A stretch of DNA of 64,000 bases from Heterobilharzia americana. Lineage: Eukaryota > Platyhelminthes > Trematoda > Strigeidida > Schistosomatidae. This document shows, in pieces, positions 47,967 through 59,944 of this stretch (position 1 is the first letter of the stretch; each line of letters opens with the position of its first letter). A model generated the notes under the pieces. The model searched no databases and was not told where the DNA came from. It saw only the letters and a program-made list of their open reading frames with translations. Location: assembly GCA_944470555.2 (NCBI GenBank), contig OX104127.1, forward strand, positions 55,770,140 to 55,834,139. Direction: 5' to 3'. Made by a program: the position numbers and the translations under genes.

Positions 47967-49254
47967 GTAAGTTAGTTTGAACAGTTATTTTAACCAATTC
48001 ACTAATTCACTGGCACATAGTTTCATAAATTTATATAGGACAAACTTGAATAAAATAATTTGCACTTCAGTGACAATTTTATTCTCTTTGCAGATTCTCA
48101 TTCGATCGGAAGATGTCTTCCAACCGAAATATGCAGTTTTCTTAAGACATTAACCCTCTTAGTTCCTAATACTGCATTATCCTAAAAACAGTTTGGCTAC
48201 TTTTAATATCGCAAACTATTTCGCTTATACTTTCATAAAGGAATATCAGATACAAGAGTTCAACCAATTCAGTGAATCTTTGTGTCTATCACTGCCAGCA
48301 TGTAGCATTTTAGTAAGCACACTCTGTTATCTTCAAGGAGTCGTACAGAATACGTTTGAAGGTATTTGTGCTATGCACCTAGTACACAAGATTGTCAATC
48401 ACTGAAATGCTCTACCTTGACTTGATTTCCCACAGGTTGTCACTGGGCACTGCTTAGGAATTTGAAAATATGACGTAATAACTACAAAATGCTCTAGGGT
48501 TTTCAATGGTTCTCCAACTGATGTCTGCTCATGATCAAAGCTGCTTTGAAGCATATATGTGAAGCTAAATTGGTTTACTTGTTACTGTTGTTTTTAACTT
48601 ATGGTATTAGTAAGGAAAGTTTATTTCACTACCGCACGGTTTCACCAAGTTATGTGTAGAGCCATAAAATCATATTGTTATCAGTTTGTAGACTTTTTAA
48701 GAATCGTTATAAATCTTAACAAAATAAAACGTTTGAACATTTGTGGATCTGACAGTCTATGACATAATACCATCAGCAAATATGAAATAAAAGGAAAAGT
48801 AAGCGAAACTATATCACTGGAATCGACTGGTAGACATCAGTTACGGTCTTCAACCAGTGATTTTGGTTATCCTACGAACTGAAAACATCACGACTAAACT
48901 TTTACTGGTTAAGAAGGCCGGCAATAAATGATTCCATGCAGCTCTATAACATTATTTGACCATCAATATGGCAATCAAATAAAATTATGGTAAGGATCTG
49001 GTTATTGACTAAATACTAAATTCTGCTAAGCTTAAACAAGCCTTGCAAAGATTGCTTAGAAAACATGTATAAACAGAAACATAACTGAAAACTGTCATCT
49101 GATAACTTCTGAAAACAAATATTCAGGTATATTTTAGTAGAAGCAACCCCTATACACGTCAAAGACTTTGATGGATTAGACTAAATTCAGAGTGGTAGTC
49201 AGTAAATGTTTCAATGTCATGGTGAATATCGTCATCAGGGAATTAGAGTTTCAT
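47967..49254. other. Intronic; one small SINE edge
   Basis: Mostly AT-rich. At 48490-48535 there is a hammerhead-SINE edge (GGTTTTCAATGGTTCTCCAA). The sequence after TTTGCAG at 48093 is not an arrestin exon (see rejected items). Confidence 0.35.
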
Positions 49255-50660
49255 GAAGAATATTCCTGCAGAGATTAAAGGATGCGCTGGATTCAAAACT
49301 ACGACCGGAACAGGTTGGCTAGATTCAAGAAGTACAAATCATGTGCGGATCAAATTGCAACGCTATGCAACACATCATCACTGAACACAGTATAGAATGG
49401 CAGTCAACTCTCTCTCCACACCTCAACTTCAACAACTTTGAAAAGGCCTTCGACAGCGTCTACTGATAAGTAATTTGGCAGGCAACTGCTCCAACACTAC
49501 GGAATACCACAAACCTTTATCAATCTCATTCAACAACTACATGAAGACGCCACATGCCAAGTAATTCACAATGGAAAGCTCAGCTAAGTGATGTCATTGA
49601 AGTGAAGACAGGAGTGAAACAAGGCTACCATCCACTATCAACCATGATCTTCCTGTTTTCGGTAGTGGACTGGATCATGCAAGAAACAGTGAGGGGTGAG
49701 AAGAAGGGTATATGCTGGTTGGACCAGGGAAAACATTCCAGGATATTTGGATTTCTCCAATGACTTTTGTCTAATGTCGCACAAGCTCAAAGATCAACAG
49801 GTAAAAACAAACAAGTTAACAGAAGAGATGAGGCAACGAAGAGGGGACTTCTTATGAACGTAGAGAGGATAGAGGTGATGAAGATACCCAACCAACACCA
49901 CCACCGCTACCACCACCAAAAACAACAAGCTCCAGTAACCATGAACGGGAGGAACTCAAAGGAAGTGGCCTTTTTCACCAAAACCTACCTTGGCAAGGCA
50001 GCACCGTTTCAACTACAGACAGCACAGGCCTAGACGAGGATGTCAAAGCAGCCAAGATCGGAAAGACAGCAAGACAGGCGTTCATTAACCTGAAACCAGT
50101 GTGGAGATCTTCTGCACTGCACTCAGCATAAAGCGTGAACAACATCCGGATTTTCAACACCAGTTCACTCAAGCCAGTGGTTCTATGTAATGGTTCAGAC
50201 ACTTAGCGCCCTCCGAAAGGGATTTCCGACGAACTTCAGATATTTATCAACAACTGCCTACGCTCACTCGTTACTGAAGATCAGATGGCCGGAATAATAA
50301 AAGTAAGCAAAGAGGAACTCTGGTTGGTTGGCTGGCAATAAATCAACGAAGCAAGAATCTATCACTCAACAAATACACAGAAGGAAGTGGAGATGGATTG
50401 GATTGGGCATGCACTTAGAATAGTATTGGAGGATACCACTCGCCATTCTAGGTTGTCGAGTGGAACCCAGATGGGAAACGATGAGGTGGGCCTGTGAGCT
50501 GAGTATGACATTGAGGAGATGGTGTGAGGAAGAAATGAGAGCTTGTGGACTGTGGTGGAGGCGGGTTTAAAAGATCGCAGAGAGCAGAGTGTAATGGAGA
50601 CGTGCTACTGAATCCCTATGTTCCACTAGGAACTCAATGGGCAAATAATGATGATAATAT
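49255..50660 (+). mobile_element. RTE-clade retrotransposon, long partial copy
   Basis: Plus-strand copy covering the same span as 9215-10604, from before RT motif A (mutated) to a TGATGATAATAT tail. The catalytic box is changed to FSND. Many small indels. Confidence 0.8.
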
Positions 50661-51400
50661 ATGAGGAATATTTATCAACCGAAAGTGCATTCCCACACGA
50701 CACTGTCATTCAGAAAGTGTTTAAAATACTATGTTGTCATAAATATCTCACCCCGCTGAAAACAATGTCTAGAATGACAGCGAAACGTTCACCAAAAGAA
50801 ATTCTAGCTAAAAGGACAACTCACTGCAATTATCCACACTCTGAGACATAAAGGTGTGCTAAAAAGTTAGCTTCTCCCTTTGGCGTAGTTCATGACACTT
50901 GTCTTCACCTTCATCATCAGCACTTTTGATGAGACTTGAATGCAAAACAAAATTTCGCTTAGTTATTCAAGGTTAAACTACATCAAACAACAATGATCAC
51001 AAAGTGTGATTAAACTAAGCAAGAGATTTGTTAAGCTCATAAAATCAATTGAGAGAATAATACCCCATTGTTGATTATGAAATCTCTATCAATTCGTCGA
51101 TCTGAGGTAGTCATGGTTTGGTAGACTAGTACTGATATTGGGTGATGATTGGAGAAGAGATGGAAATTTTGGCCGCGTCAATATTCTAACTAGCAACTGA
51201 TGATCTTCCACCACCTGGGCTGTGAAACTGGGCTACTGACCAGATTTTTATTTCACTTCAATCCCTCGACGGTTTTCTACAGTACCGTTTCATTCCATCA
51301 TTAATCATAACCCAGTATCATCAAAAGTCTTCTAAACCACGGTTATCTCAGATGCTCCTCGTCTCTAACTAATTCAAGCAGAGTTGGATGAGGATGAGAA
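50661..51400. other. Intronic; weak tRNA-Thr-like repeat
   Basis: 51145-51260 resembles the tRNA-Thr-like repeat of 39936-40345: GAGATGGAAATTTTGGCCGC at one side and CCAGATTTTTATTTCAC at the other, with a decayed body. The rest is unremarkable. Confidence 0.4.
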
Positions 51401-51765
51401 GCCTTAAAGGGGAATATTTATATGATTTTTATGAAGGAAAATTTTCCTGCTGGAAAATTTAAGCCTATGAATTGCTTGCTGATAGTACTTTTGCACAATA
51501 TAGAGTGATAGTCTGTAGTAAGATAAATCTAGAAAACAAGTCAGCCTCAATTATGCATGCTGTCAAGTATTTGTACAATAAGATGGGATAGAGCAACGAT
51601 TTTAAAAGACTACCTGAGTAATTAGAGATGAAGAGGTTGATGACAGGAGGTTTGTTTATTGAATCGCGAAATGAATAACAAAACTATAGAAAATAAAAAC
51701 CAGAAATTTATACTGTAATCACAAGCAATAAGTCCTACTTTAAACATCACCAAGCAAATCACAAC
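51401..51765 (+). mobile_element. Penelope-like element, decayed endonuclease end
   Basis: Parallels 21310-21500 block by block: AATATAGAGTGATAG, then AATCTAGAAAACAAGTC, TTATGCATGC, and GTTTATTGAATC. Too diverged to translate. Confidence 0.5.
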
Positions 51766-51904
51766 TGTTTCATTATGTGATAGTTACTTAAAAGGAGAAC
51801 TGAAGTGAAAATATACTCCATTACAGAGCCTAAATTTTATTCTCATTAATTCGTAAAAGCCTCCTACCAAGTGACTAGCAGTTAAAACAACAAGTTTTTT
51901 TCCA

Positions 51905-52742
51905 TTATTATTATTTTTCCCTTGGGTTCCTAGTGGAATATAGGACTTCAGCAGCAGGTCTCCATTCCAATCTCTTCTCTGCAGTCTTTTTTAACTGGTT
52001 TCATGAACGCCCACAAACTTTCATTTCTTCTTCACGCAATCTCCGCCATGTCACCCTCAGATGGGACGCCGACCTCGTCGTTTCCTATGAGGGTTCCAAA
52101 ACCGGCTTCTTTGTGTATGCTCGATTCAGTCCATCTTCACTTCCTTCTGTATATTTGTTGACCTATGAGTTCTTGGTTGATTCGTTGCCAGCCAGAATTC
52201 CTTGTTGCTTATTCTTATTATTCTGGTCATCTGGTATCCATCATCGGTATCGAGTGAGCATAGGCGGCAGCTGTTGATATATGTCTACAGTTTGTTGAAA
52301 ATGCTTTTCGTAACGCGCAAATTATCTGAACCATCATATAGAAGCACTGATTTGATCGAATTAGTGCTGAAAATCCGGATATTGTTCACGGTTTATGCTG
52401 AGTGCAGTGGAATGCAGTGCAGTCTATCTGCACACTGATTTCACAATAAAGAATGCCTGTCTTGCTGTCTTTCCAATCCTGCTTTTGACATCCTCATCTA
52501 TCCCACCTGTGGTGAAACGATGCTGCCTATTTAAGTGAAACAGACTACTTCCTTAAGGTTTCTCCCGTTCATGGTGATCGGTGCTTGTTGGTATTGGTTA
52601 GGTATCTTTAACACCTTTGTCTTTTCTACATTCACTTGAAGTCACGTTTTCGCTGCCTCTTCTGTCAACTTGTTGGTTTTTGCCTGTAAATCTTCGAGTT
52701 TGTGCGACAACACATAAGACATAGACCACCATCGGCGAAAAC
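51905..52742 (-). mobile_element. RTE-clade retrotransposon, 5'-truncated copy
   Basis: Minus-strand copy with 3' tail TTATTATTATT near 51905. It ends about 210 bp before the fifth arrestin exon. Confidence 0.8.
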
Positions 52743-52950
52743 CATAGCATAACATAAAAAATGAGAATGATGTGAAAGATGGCTGCATGCTGGATGTCAG
52801 CAAAAGATGCATTGTACAGTGTTGAAAACCATAATAAAAATTCATAGAATTTACATTATTCAAGGTAGCTGAATAATTACTGTTAAAACTGTGATAAGAT
52901 TGCTTGTTTATAATGTTTATGCCTTCATATTCTTCGCATACGTCTTTCAG

Positions 52951-53101
52951 TTCAACCGTTACCATCATTTTGAGAAAGTATTTCGCTGGTCCCAAAGCGA
53001 TTCATCGTCCCATCTATCCAGTTGCTGGATCTATCAGGAAAACTATCAATTTCGCGTGTCATTCCGGAGAATTGTGTATTGCAGCTTCTATTGAAAAACC
53101 G
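52951..53101 (+). CDS. Arrestin, fifth visible exon (inter-domain region)
   Basis: A 151-nt exon with acceptor GTCTTTCAG and donor GTAACC. After the base completing a split Asn codon it encodes 50 residues: STVTIILRKYFAGPK matches NSVRLVIRKVQYAPE, and GELCIAASIEKP matches KPLHLEASLDKE. It ends in phase 0, where beta-arrestins continue IYYHGEP. The stretch GSIRKTINFACHS occupies the place of the phosphate-sensor region (ETTRQFLMS). By an ungapped alignment from the conserved end, the sensor Arg is replaced by Ile, with an Arg three residues earlier. The intron before it is about 5.0 kb. Confidence 0.88.
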
Positions 53102-53219
53102 GTAACCTGACAGTATATATCTATTTGTTGGTGTTTACTTCCTTGGATTTTTATTCACTAAACGTTTGTCAGTAAAGTTATATTTTGTTGTAAATCCTTG
53201 ATTTAAAGTTTGTTTCCTT

Positions 53220-53480
53220 CAACGCCTGACTTCAGTTGGAACTCTGTCGAGAATGCGAGGGTACTGAATGGTTGTTTTATCATACATTGTGACTGTTCAA
53301 CCAGCGCTTATCCAGAACTCCGTCACTAAGCTGAGTATTGTACCAACGATCTCGTGACCGACTCATTATAAGGTTGTTTTTGCACACCACCGAGGATTCA
53401 TACACTATAACGAAGCACTTTTCTGGTACTGCAACATATTCAGTGGTTCTCTTGCTGTTATCAGTCAGTCCTAGAATCTA
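53220..53480 (-). repeat. Hammerhead SINE, strongly degenerate
   Basis: The segment GAGGGTACTGAATGGTTGTT near 53259 and the following tRNA-like stretch follow the family order; no ribozyme box remains. Confidence 0.35.
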
Positions 53481-54069
53481 CTTTGCAAGTTTTTTGCATT
53501 TTTGACTGACATACAGATTCTAGTCGCTTCAGTTGTCAATGTAACTGTCTCAAATAGCCGGGACTGAAAGTGAAGTGAAAGTCTGGCTCATGACGGCATT
53601 CCAACCAAAAGCCTCTGGGTCACTCCCTCTTTGCTGTACAAAATGAGCTATGACAGTTAGTAACTAATCACAAAGTTTTTTTGGCTGACTTCCATATGAA
53701 TTCGTGATGCATCTGTACGACTATTGTATTCATCACTACCTGCCCAGCGTGGTGCACGTATCCCAATTCAAATTGAAGAGAACTAGACAAAAAGAGAGTC
53801 ATATTGATTATCAGTGTGATTTGAGACAATCATGATTTGGAAGGCTAAAATTTGATGTTGATTACCAAGTAAATGAAAGACATGCTTCACCATCCGACAA
53901 AGAGTACTTGCATATTTCAAACGCAATCTTGTACTAGTCACTCGTTTGGTCATTACCTTTCGATGTGTTGGAAATCAGTATTACCTTTCAAAAGTAAGCA
54001 AATGAATTGTAATTTTTCATCTTTAATGTATGCGTATTAAATTCATGTTCAGTGTGCATTTAAATAAGT
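53481..54069. other. Intronic, nothing recognised
   Basis: AT-rich, no coding or repeat signal. Confidence 0.35.
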
Positions 54070-54905
54070 TTAAAAATCATGATATGGTTTTTGTCAACCA
54101 AAAACACTTTATCAAGATCCTCATTTCAATCCCTACCAAAGAATAGTTTAGATATGATGAAGTCATCGACAGAGATCAACAAACGCATCGTCCTACCATA
54201 CATAAAGAATATATCAGAAATCACAACAAGATTACTCAGACAAACCACGTGGAATTGGTTTGGCCACTCATAAACCAACCAATTCCCTCCAAACACTTTC
54301 ATGCAGACCAAAGGATGCAACAAGCAAAGAAGACAGACAAACTGAATATCATTTACAAAATCAACTGCAATAACTGTAGTCAACACTACACATTCGACAA
54401 AGTGGTCGCCCACCTTGGCCTTCGTCTGCATGAACACCAATTGGCTATTAAACATCACACACGACATTTCATCACTCATTTCAATGCACGTGGATAACTA
54501 TGGAGATGAATTCAATTTGGACAATGTAGAAATTTTGGACGAAGGGAGGGAACACAAAGAATATCATAGAATTCCTAGAAGCTTTGCATTCAGGTCAGTC
54601 AGTCAGCAATCAACAGATGTTTACACATAGACCCGACCTATTAACCAATAAGAAAAATGATGAACGATAGAAAGGTGAGAGATGAAGCAGAGGAACAGCC
54701 GACAGGAAAGTCTATACAATCAATGAATGACACAACAATAGAAGGAAACAACCATTAACAGACCACATCGTCAGAGCAAGCCACTAAATCACTGATGGAG
54801 AGATATTGACAGCTCACTTCATACTGAAGTCAATGCTGACGATGTCGTGCAGAAGGATGATGAAAGCTTCCCGGTTAAACAACCCAGCTCAGAGAACACA
54901 ATACA
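54070..54905 (+). mobile_element. Penelope-like element of a second lineage, 3' part
   Basis: Pieces in different frames give VLPYIKNISEITTRLLRQ (54190-54245), then IIYKINCNNCSQHY (about 54345-54390) and LGLRLHEHQLAIKHH (54415-54460), the pattern of the Cys-x2-Cys plus GIY-YIG endonuclease end of Penelope elements. The usual YVGQTG part is replaced by unrelated residues. It is followed by a tail of several hundred bases without coding. This lineage differs in sequence from the copies at 20751, 30670 and 57530. Confidence 0.7.
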
Positions 54906-54919
54906 ACCAAGCTGGAAAT

Positions 54920-55125
54920 TTAAACCACTGGATTCTAATCCAGTGGCTCAATGGTAACCTGCTAGCCAAGGAATATGAAGGTCGCGGGTTCGATCCCTGG
55001 AGGGCAGGGTCATGGGTGCGCTTTGCCAACGTGTCCGATTCTAGGATGAGATAGCTGTCCAGTGCTCTCAAGTTTCCAATGTTACTTCACCTGATGTCAG
55101 TTCATAATAAATATCAACTTGAAAT
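54920..55125 (+). repeat. Hammerhead SINE, single plus-strand copy
   Basis: tRNA-like body with A-box-like GTGGCTCAATGGTAACCTGC and B box GGGTTCGATCCC (near 54986), followed by an arm whose CTGAGGAG box is lost (CCAACGTG). The 3' edge CACCTGATGTCAGTTCATAA is intact. Confidence 0.65.
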
Positions 55126-56033
55126 CAATCACTAGATCCGGATAAACCCCTAAATCAAATTCTATAATAGTTCATATAATCTCCAGTTATTATAATACCC
55201 TTTAGCAATATGTAATTTCGGATAAAAAAACCTCCTTGTACCTAATATGAAATAATAATGACAATTGCCTCAGGCTTATATTAAACTCATATGTAATATG
55301 GTTCTCCGGAATAATTCAAATTACCAACATAAGAGATAGATTTCAGACAAGAATATTACTTCAGAAGATATTCAGTTGAACTATTTTCCTTTGAGAAACT
55401 GACGTTACCATAAACTTTGAAATAAAAGTACTTCACATTATATATATACATAGGACTACAATATGATATGACATAGGCCTTTGTGATAACATAGGCAATG
55501 GAAGTAAAAGCATAAACTGTTCAACAGTAAGTAAACATTTTTTTACAAGAAAGAACATTTGAAAAATGTCTGTTCAATAATTAATTGTATGGTTGAATGG
55601 AAATGGCTTAGATAATGAAATAGTTTACTGGAATTCATCCACAAACAACTATTCAAAAAATCAGATTGACTGATTATTTCAGAATGATTTGTTGGTATAC
55701 TCTCTAATTGTCAAGGTGAGTGAATCAGCTCAATTCATTCGTAAAACACATTTATTCTGGGATCTTTAATGCTTCTATTAAGCAAAATCTTTGGTTTGTA
55801 AGTACTATATGCTAAAAGGTTTCATATATAACCCTTAAAATCAACGTCAGTGAAAATAATCCAGTTTTGTGATGAGTTCACTAACTTTAAACTAGTCCAT
55901 ACATTAGAGACTAGTTCTAAGGAAATTGGTCATTTATCGATGTTCAAACATTTCAATCCTTATCTATCTTTTCCACATATTTCCAATGTCTTTTCTACGA
56001 CAAATGTAATATTAAACGGTCCTAAATGTTATT
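55126..56033. other. About 0.9 kb intronic, nothing recognised
   Basis: AT-rich, no coding or repeat signal. Confidence 0.4.
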
Positions 56034-56925
56034 CAACCTCTCCTGGTTAACTAGTTCACTAGTTACCAGCCGATCCTATGCCAGGATAAAGAGGAAAGGT
56101 TGGGCAGAGGGCTGGCAACCCTACTCCTTAAACCCATCAAACCGCTAAGGAAACTTTAAAGCACAAACAAATATAAAAAACAAAAACAAAATTATTCCTC
56201 ACTGGAATCGGAGAGGTTAAATGACGCCCGGTTGGTTAAGGCCTTCGGGAATCCAATTGGCCGATGTGTCTTCTTTCGATAAAAGCGAAAGTAAACATGG
56301 GGACATGGAATGTCCGCACCATGTTTGAACCCAGCAAGGCAGCCCAGATTACAAAGGAGATGAGAAGTTATCGCACTGAAATGCTTGGAATCTGTGAAAT
56401 TAGATAGAATGGAAGTGGACTCTCCAAACTGTCAACTGAAGAATCAATAATCTACTCCGATATTGTCACCCAGACGGCAGTCATGAGCACACTCAGGAAG
56501 TGGCTATCATGATGTCCCCAAGAGCATCGGAGGCTCTCATGCAGTAGGAATTAATCTCCTCCAAGATCGTGACAACAAGGTTCAACTCAAAAGGAAGGAA
56601 GGTCACAATCATACAGTGCTATGCACCTACAAATAATGCGGATGAAGAGAAGGAGGAGGAATTCTACAGACAACTTCAATCAACACTGGACAAGACCTCA
56701 GTTGGCGACATCAAAATTCTAATGGGCGACATGAATGCCAAACTGGGAGCGGTCAACACAGGAAGAGAACTAACCATGGGTCGAGAAGCGCTCGGTGAGG
56801 TGATGAACGAGAATGGAGAATTGTTTGCAGAATTCTGTGCATTCAACGATTTGGTGACTGGAAACACTGTGTTCAGGCACAAAGATATCCACAAAGCGAG
56901 TGACATGGATTTTCCCAGATGGTAG
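56034..56925 (+). mobile_element. RTE-clade retrotransposon, 5' end with endonuclease
   Basis: This is the only copy here with the family's 5' end (CTGGTTAACTAGTTCACTAG, the same start as the element at 7576). It is followed by a 5' leader and an apurinic-type endonuclease: MGTWNVRTMFEPSKA near 56297-56345, QCYAPTNNADEEKEEEFY (about 56612-56670), GDMNAKLGA (about 56725-56752). The GDxNA motif holds catalytic residues of the family. The 118-codon frame 56569-56925 ends where a hammerhead SINE interrupts it; the rest of the element is not found after the SINE. Confidence 0.85.
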
Positions 56926-57165
56926 CATTCATCATAGACTGTTATCAGTTAGGAAACATTGGAAACCTGGGAGCACTAGATAGCCGTTTTCTCCTAGTAC
57001 GCACCGACGACCTGGCTAGCGATCGAACTCAGAACCTTCAGGTTTCATGACGAAAGCGTGGAACCGAGTCGTGGGCACTTACTGCTTAGGAGCTCCTATC
57101 AGGACAGAGTAGCTCTCCAGTACTTACAGGTTTTCAGTGGTTCTCCAAATGAATATATTTCTTTT
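56923..57165. repeat. Hammerhead SINE, inverted pair
   Basis: Minus-strand arm (56955-57005) and plus-strand arm (57078-57150) around a tRNA-like body. The right arm has CTTAGGAG and CAGAG in place of CGAAA; neither ribozyme should work. It cuts off the RTE endonuclease frame. Confidence 0.65.
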
Positions 57166-57264
57166 TATCCTTAGACTAGTTAGTTATTGATAAAATTTGC
57201 TATCTAATTTAATCTACGTGTCGTATTAATAGTTGCGTTAGCAATAGGAAGGATTTCATTCTAA

Positions 57265-57470
57265 GAGATTGGATTGATTGGTCAATGGAAAGCAACCAAC
57301 TGCATGTTGTCTAGTCTTCACTGCTGACTGAATTCTGCTGATCATTCCGCAATCTGGCTACCAAGCTAGGAGGTTCACCATCGCGGTGCAAAGCGCCTTG
57401 ATAACGAGTGCCAACAAGCTCAAAACCTATATCCAAGACTTCTTGTTAATTGTGTGTAGCAAAACAATGA
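57265..57470. repeat. tRNA-like repeat (family B), rearranged fragment
   Basis: The block CAACTGCATGTTGTCTAGTC (near 57298) to TCGCGGTGCAAAGCGCCTTG joins the second half of the family directly to its GATAACGAGTGCCAACAAGC block, so the middle is deleted. Confidence 0.55.
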
Positions 57471-57529
57471 AAACCTATCATTATTATTTCACTGGTAATT
57501 AACACATCATGAAGATCATTACACTGTAG

Positions 57530-58552
57530 AGCTAAACATGTGGTGGTATGTGAATGACACACTTACTGTGTTGAAATCGGAATATATCGACAATTTCCTC
57601 ACACATAACATAAACTCAGTAGTAGACGCAATCCAACTCACTTACGAGAAGGTAGAAAATGAACAAGGAGAATAACCCATGTTGGATTGCAGAATAAAAC
57701 GAAGCACAGATGGTGGCTTGGATACTACTGTCTACAGAAAACCAAGACATTTCAACAGGTATCCAGACTTCAAATCATCCCATCCAATGTCAGTCAGTAA
57801 AGGCGGCTTTAATTAAATATCTAAATGATAGAGCTAGAAAACTGACTAGTCAGAGCAAGAACCTAAACAAGGAATTGAAACACGCAAAAGAAGCTCTAGT
57901 AGTTAATAATTATCCTGCACAGTTGATTAAGAAATCTTTACGGACACACACGAGAAACGAAAAAGTAACAGTCACACGGATTCGACTAATAACGACAACA
58001 CGAGTGAAAAAGAGTTGACAGCTTCCATTGTATTACTCTACAAGGAGGGTACCTCAGAAACTTCATGTAGAATCCTCAACAGAGCTGGAATTAGGGTGAC
58101 ATTTAAACCTACAAACTCACTCAGAGATAAACTTTGTCGGTTAGTTTGAGGATCCGACAGAACCAATTGAGGAAAATAATATAATCTGTCAAATTCCATG
58201 TAATGACTGCGAGGTCAAGAATATCGGTCAAACTAGCCCAGTTGGTCGGGATCAGTTAGCATAGCGGAACATAGGAATTTATCTAAATATAGAATGACAG
58301 ACCTAAATAAGATCAACAATGTAGGAAAACACTCTGTTATTGCAATGCATGCATTAACACAGAATCATACAATAGGGTTGTTGGGATAAAGCCACTGTAC
58401 TTAAGTCGAATATAATTAGGTGGAGACAGAGAGAGATTGATTACTGAATCTTTGTTCATCGAATCAACAGCACCCAACACATATGGAATAGAAATGATGC
58501 AACACCTACAGCAGAGATATGGAAGGTTTTACTACCATTAAGTGGAAATCAT
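57530..58552 (+). mobile_element. Penelope-like element (copy 2), upstream of nested RTE
   Basis: Starts in the reverse transcriptase at the catalytic box, which reads YVND (WWYVNDTLTVLK near 57540-57580) where YVDD is expected, so one catalytic Asp is lost. It continues through STDGGLDTTVYRKPRHFNRY (about 57705-57765) and NKELKHAKEALVVNNYPAQL to the Cys-x2-Cys and GIY-YIG region near 58195-58250. It resumes after the RTE insertion at 59411-59565. It is highly similar to copy 1 at 20751. Confidence 0.8.
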
Positions 58553-59410
58553 TCCGCCGATGACTCGTGTCTGGTATCGTACAAACTTGAAGATCTACAG
58601 GTGAAAACTAACAAGTTGATAGAAGAGGCAGAGAAGACAAGACTTCAAGCGAGTGCAGAGAAGACAGAGGTGATGAAGATACCCAACCAACAACAACAGC
58701 AACAACAAGCTTCACTCATCATCAACAGGAAAAACTTAAAGGAAGTAGCCTCCTTCACCTACACGAATCTAGGCGTAACTGTTTCAACTACAGGTGGCGC
58801 GGACGAGGTTGTCAAAGTCAGGATCAGAAAGACAGCAAGACAAGCCTTCATTAACCTACAATCAGTGTGGAGATCTGATACATTCAGCATGTGAAACAAG
58901 ATGCGGATTTTCAACACCAATGTCAGTCAATTCAGTCAGTGCTTCTATGTGATGGTTGAGAGACTTGGCGTGTTACGAGAGGCATTTCCAACAACTTACA
59001 GACATTCATCAACAACTGCCTATGCTCACTGGTTACTGAAGATCAGATGTCCAGAATAATAAGAATAAGCAACAAGTAATTCTGGCAACGAACCATCGAA
59101 GCGAGAGGCTATCGCTCAACAAATATGCACTGGAAGAAAGTGGAGATGGATTGGGCATGCACTGAGAAAACTATTAGAAGACATCACGCGCCAGATTAGG
59201 TCGTCAAGTGGAACCCAGATGGGAAACGAGTATTTGGGCTTCGGAGGCGAAGTTGACATTGAGGAGATCGTGTGAGGAAGAAATGAGAGCTTATGGCCTG
59301 TCGTGGAGCCAGGTTGAAAAGATCGCAGAGAGCAGAGTGTAATGGAGACGTGCAACTGAAGCGGTATGTTCCATTAGGAACTCAGGGGACAAATAATAAT
59401 AACAGTAATA
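58553..59410 (+). mobile_element. RTE copy nested in the Penelope-like element
   Basis: 5'-truncated inside the catalytic box (starts TCCGCCGATGACTCG) and ends in TAATAATAACAGTAAT. A 13-bp duplication, AAGTGGAAATCAT at 58540-58552 and AAGTGCAAATCAT at 59411-59423 (one difference), brackets it. Copy 1 at 21570 shows the unoccupied site. Confidence 0.88.
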
Positions 59411-59565
59411 AAGTGCAAATCATATGAGGTGACATGACTATAAAAATCACACGTCGAAAGTAGTGTGATTACATTGATATGATGATGAGTAATGATAATT
59501 TATGCTGGAAACGTCATTGAGTAAATTAATACTAGATCACTACTGTGTGTTATAAATCAAATAAA
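59411..59565 (+). mobile_element. Penelope-like element (copy 2), 3' end with hammerhead relic
   Basis: Continues copy 2 after the nested RTE. TGATGAG near 59482 and GGAAACGTC near 59505 match the relic hammerhead of copy 1, again with the first core base altered and with a changed base before GAAA. Confidence 0.65.
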
Positions 59566-59944
59566 CAAATCTAATATGGAATTAAATTGTGCCACAGTGC
59601 CCAAGTTTTACACCTATAATTTTTCATTTTTGTCCAATAATGTATACGGTGAAAACGGGTCTTACAATATAGGGGAAAGAAGTCAAAAACATACCATTTT
59701 ATATCTCTAAAATATAAAATGCATTTTTCATCAAATCTTTAACACTGGTACTTGATTTTCATTCGAAGCCTCAAAATTAAAATCCATAAGTAATAAGCTA
59801 TAGCGGGAAGTGATGAAGCAAACTTACATTATGATGATATACCTTGTAAATTTTGGTTGTTGACTGAATAGGATTCATCTGACTCTACTGATGTGTCGTA
59901 ACTGCGTTGATGCGTCTATATTGACGATATTTTGAGATTGATAA
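59566..59944. other. Intronic, nothing recognised
   Basis: AT-rich, no coding or repeat signal. Confidence 0.35.

Noticed and set aside
48093..48150. Possible arrestin exon after TTTGCAG, with a short open stretch.
   Set aside because: It joins the exon at 47899-47966 out of step with arrestin and hits a stop soon after. The exon at 52951 supplies the expected residues in the right phase.
54834..54885. CTGACGA followed by GATGAAAGC in the Penelope tail, resembling hammerhead boxes.
   Set aside because: The segment between the boxes does not form stem II next to the core, and there is no suitable stem I.
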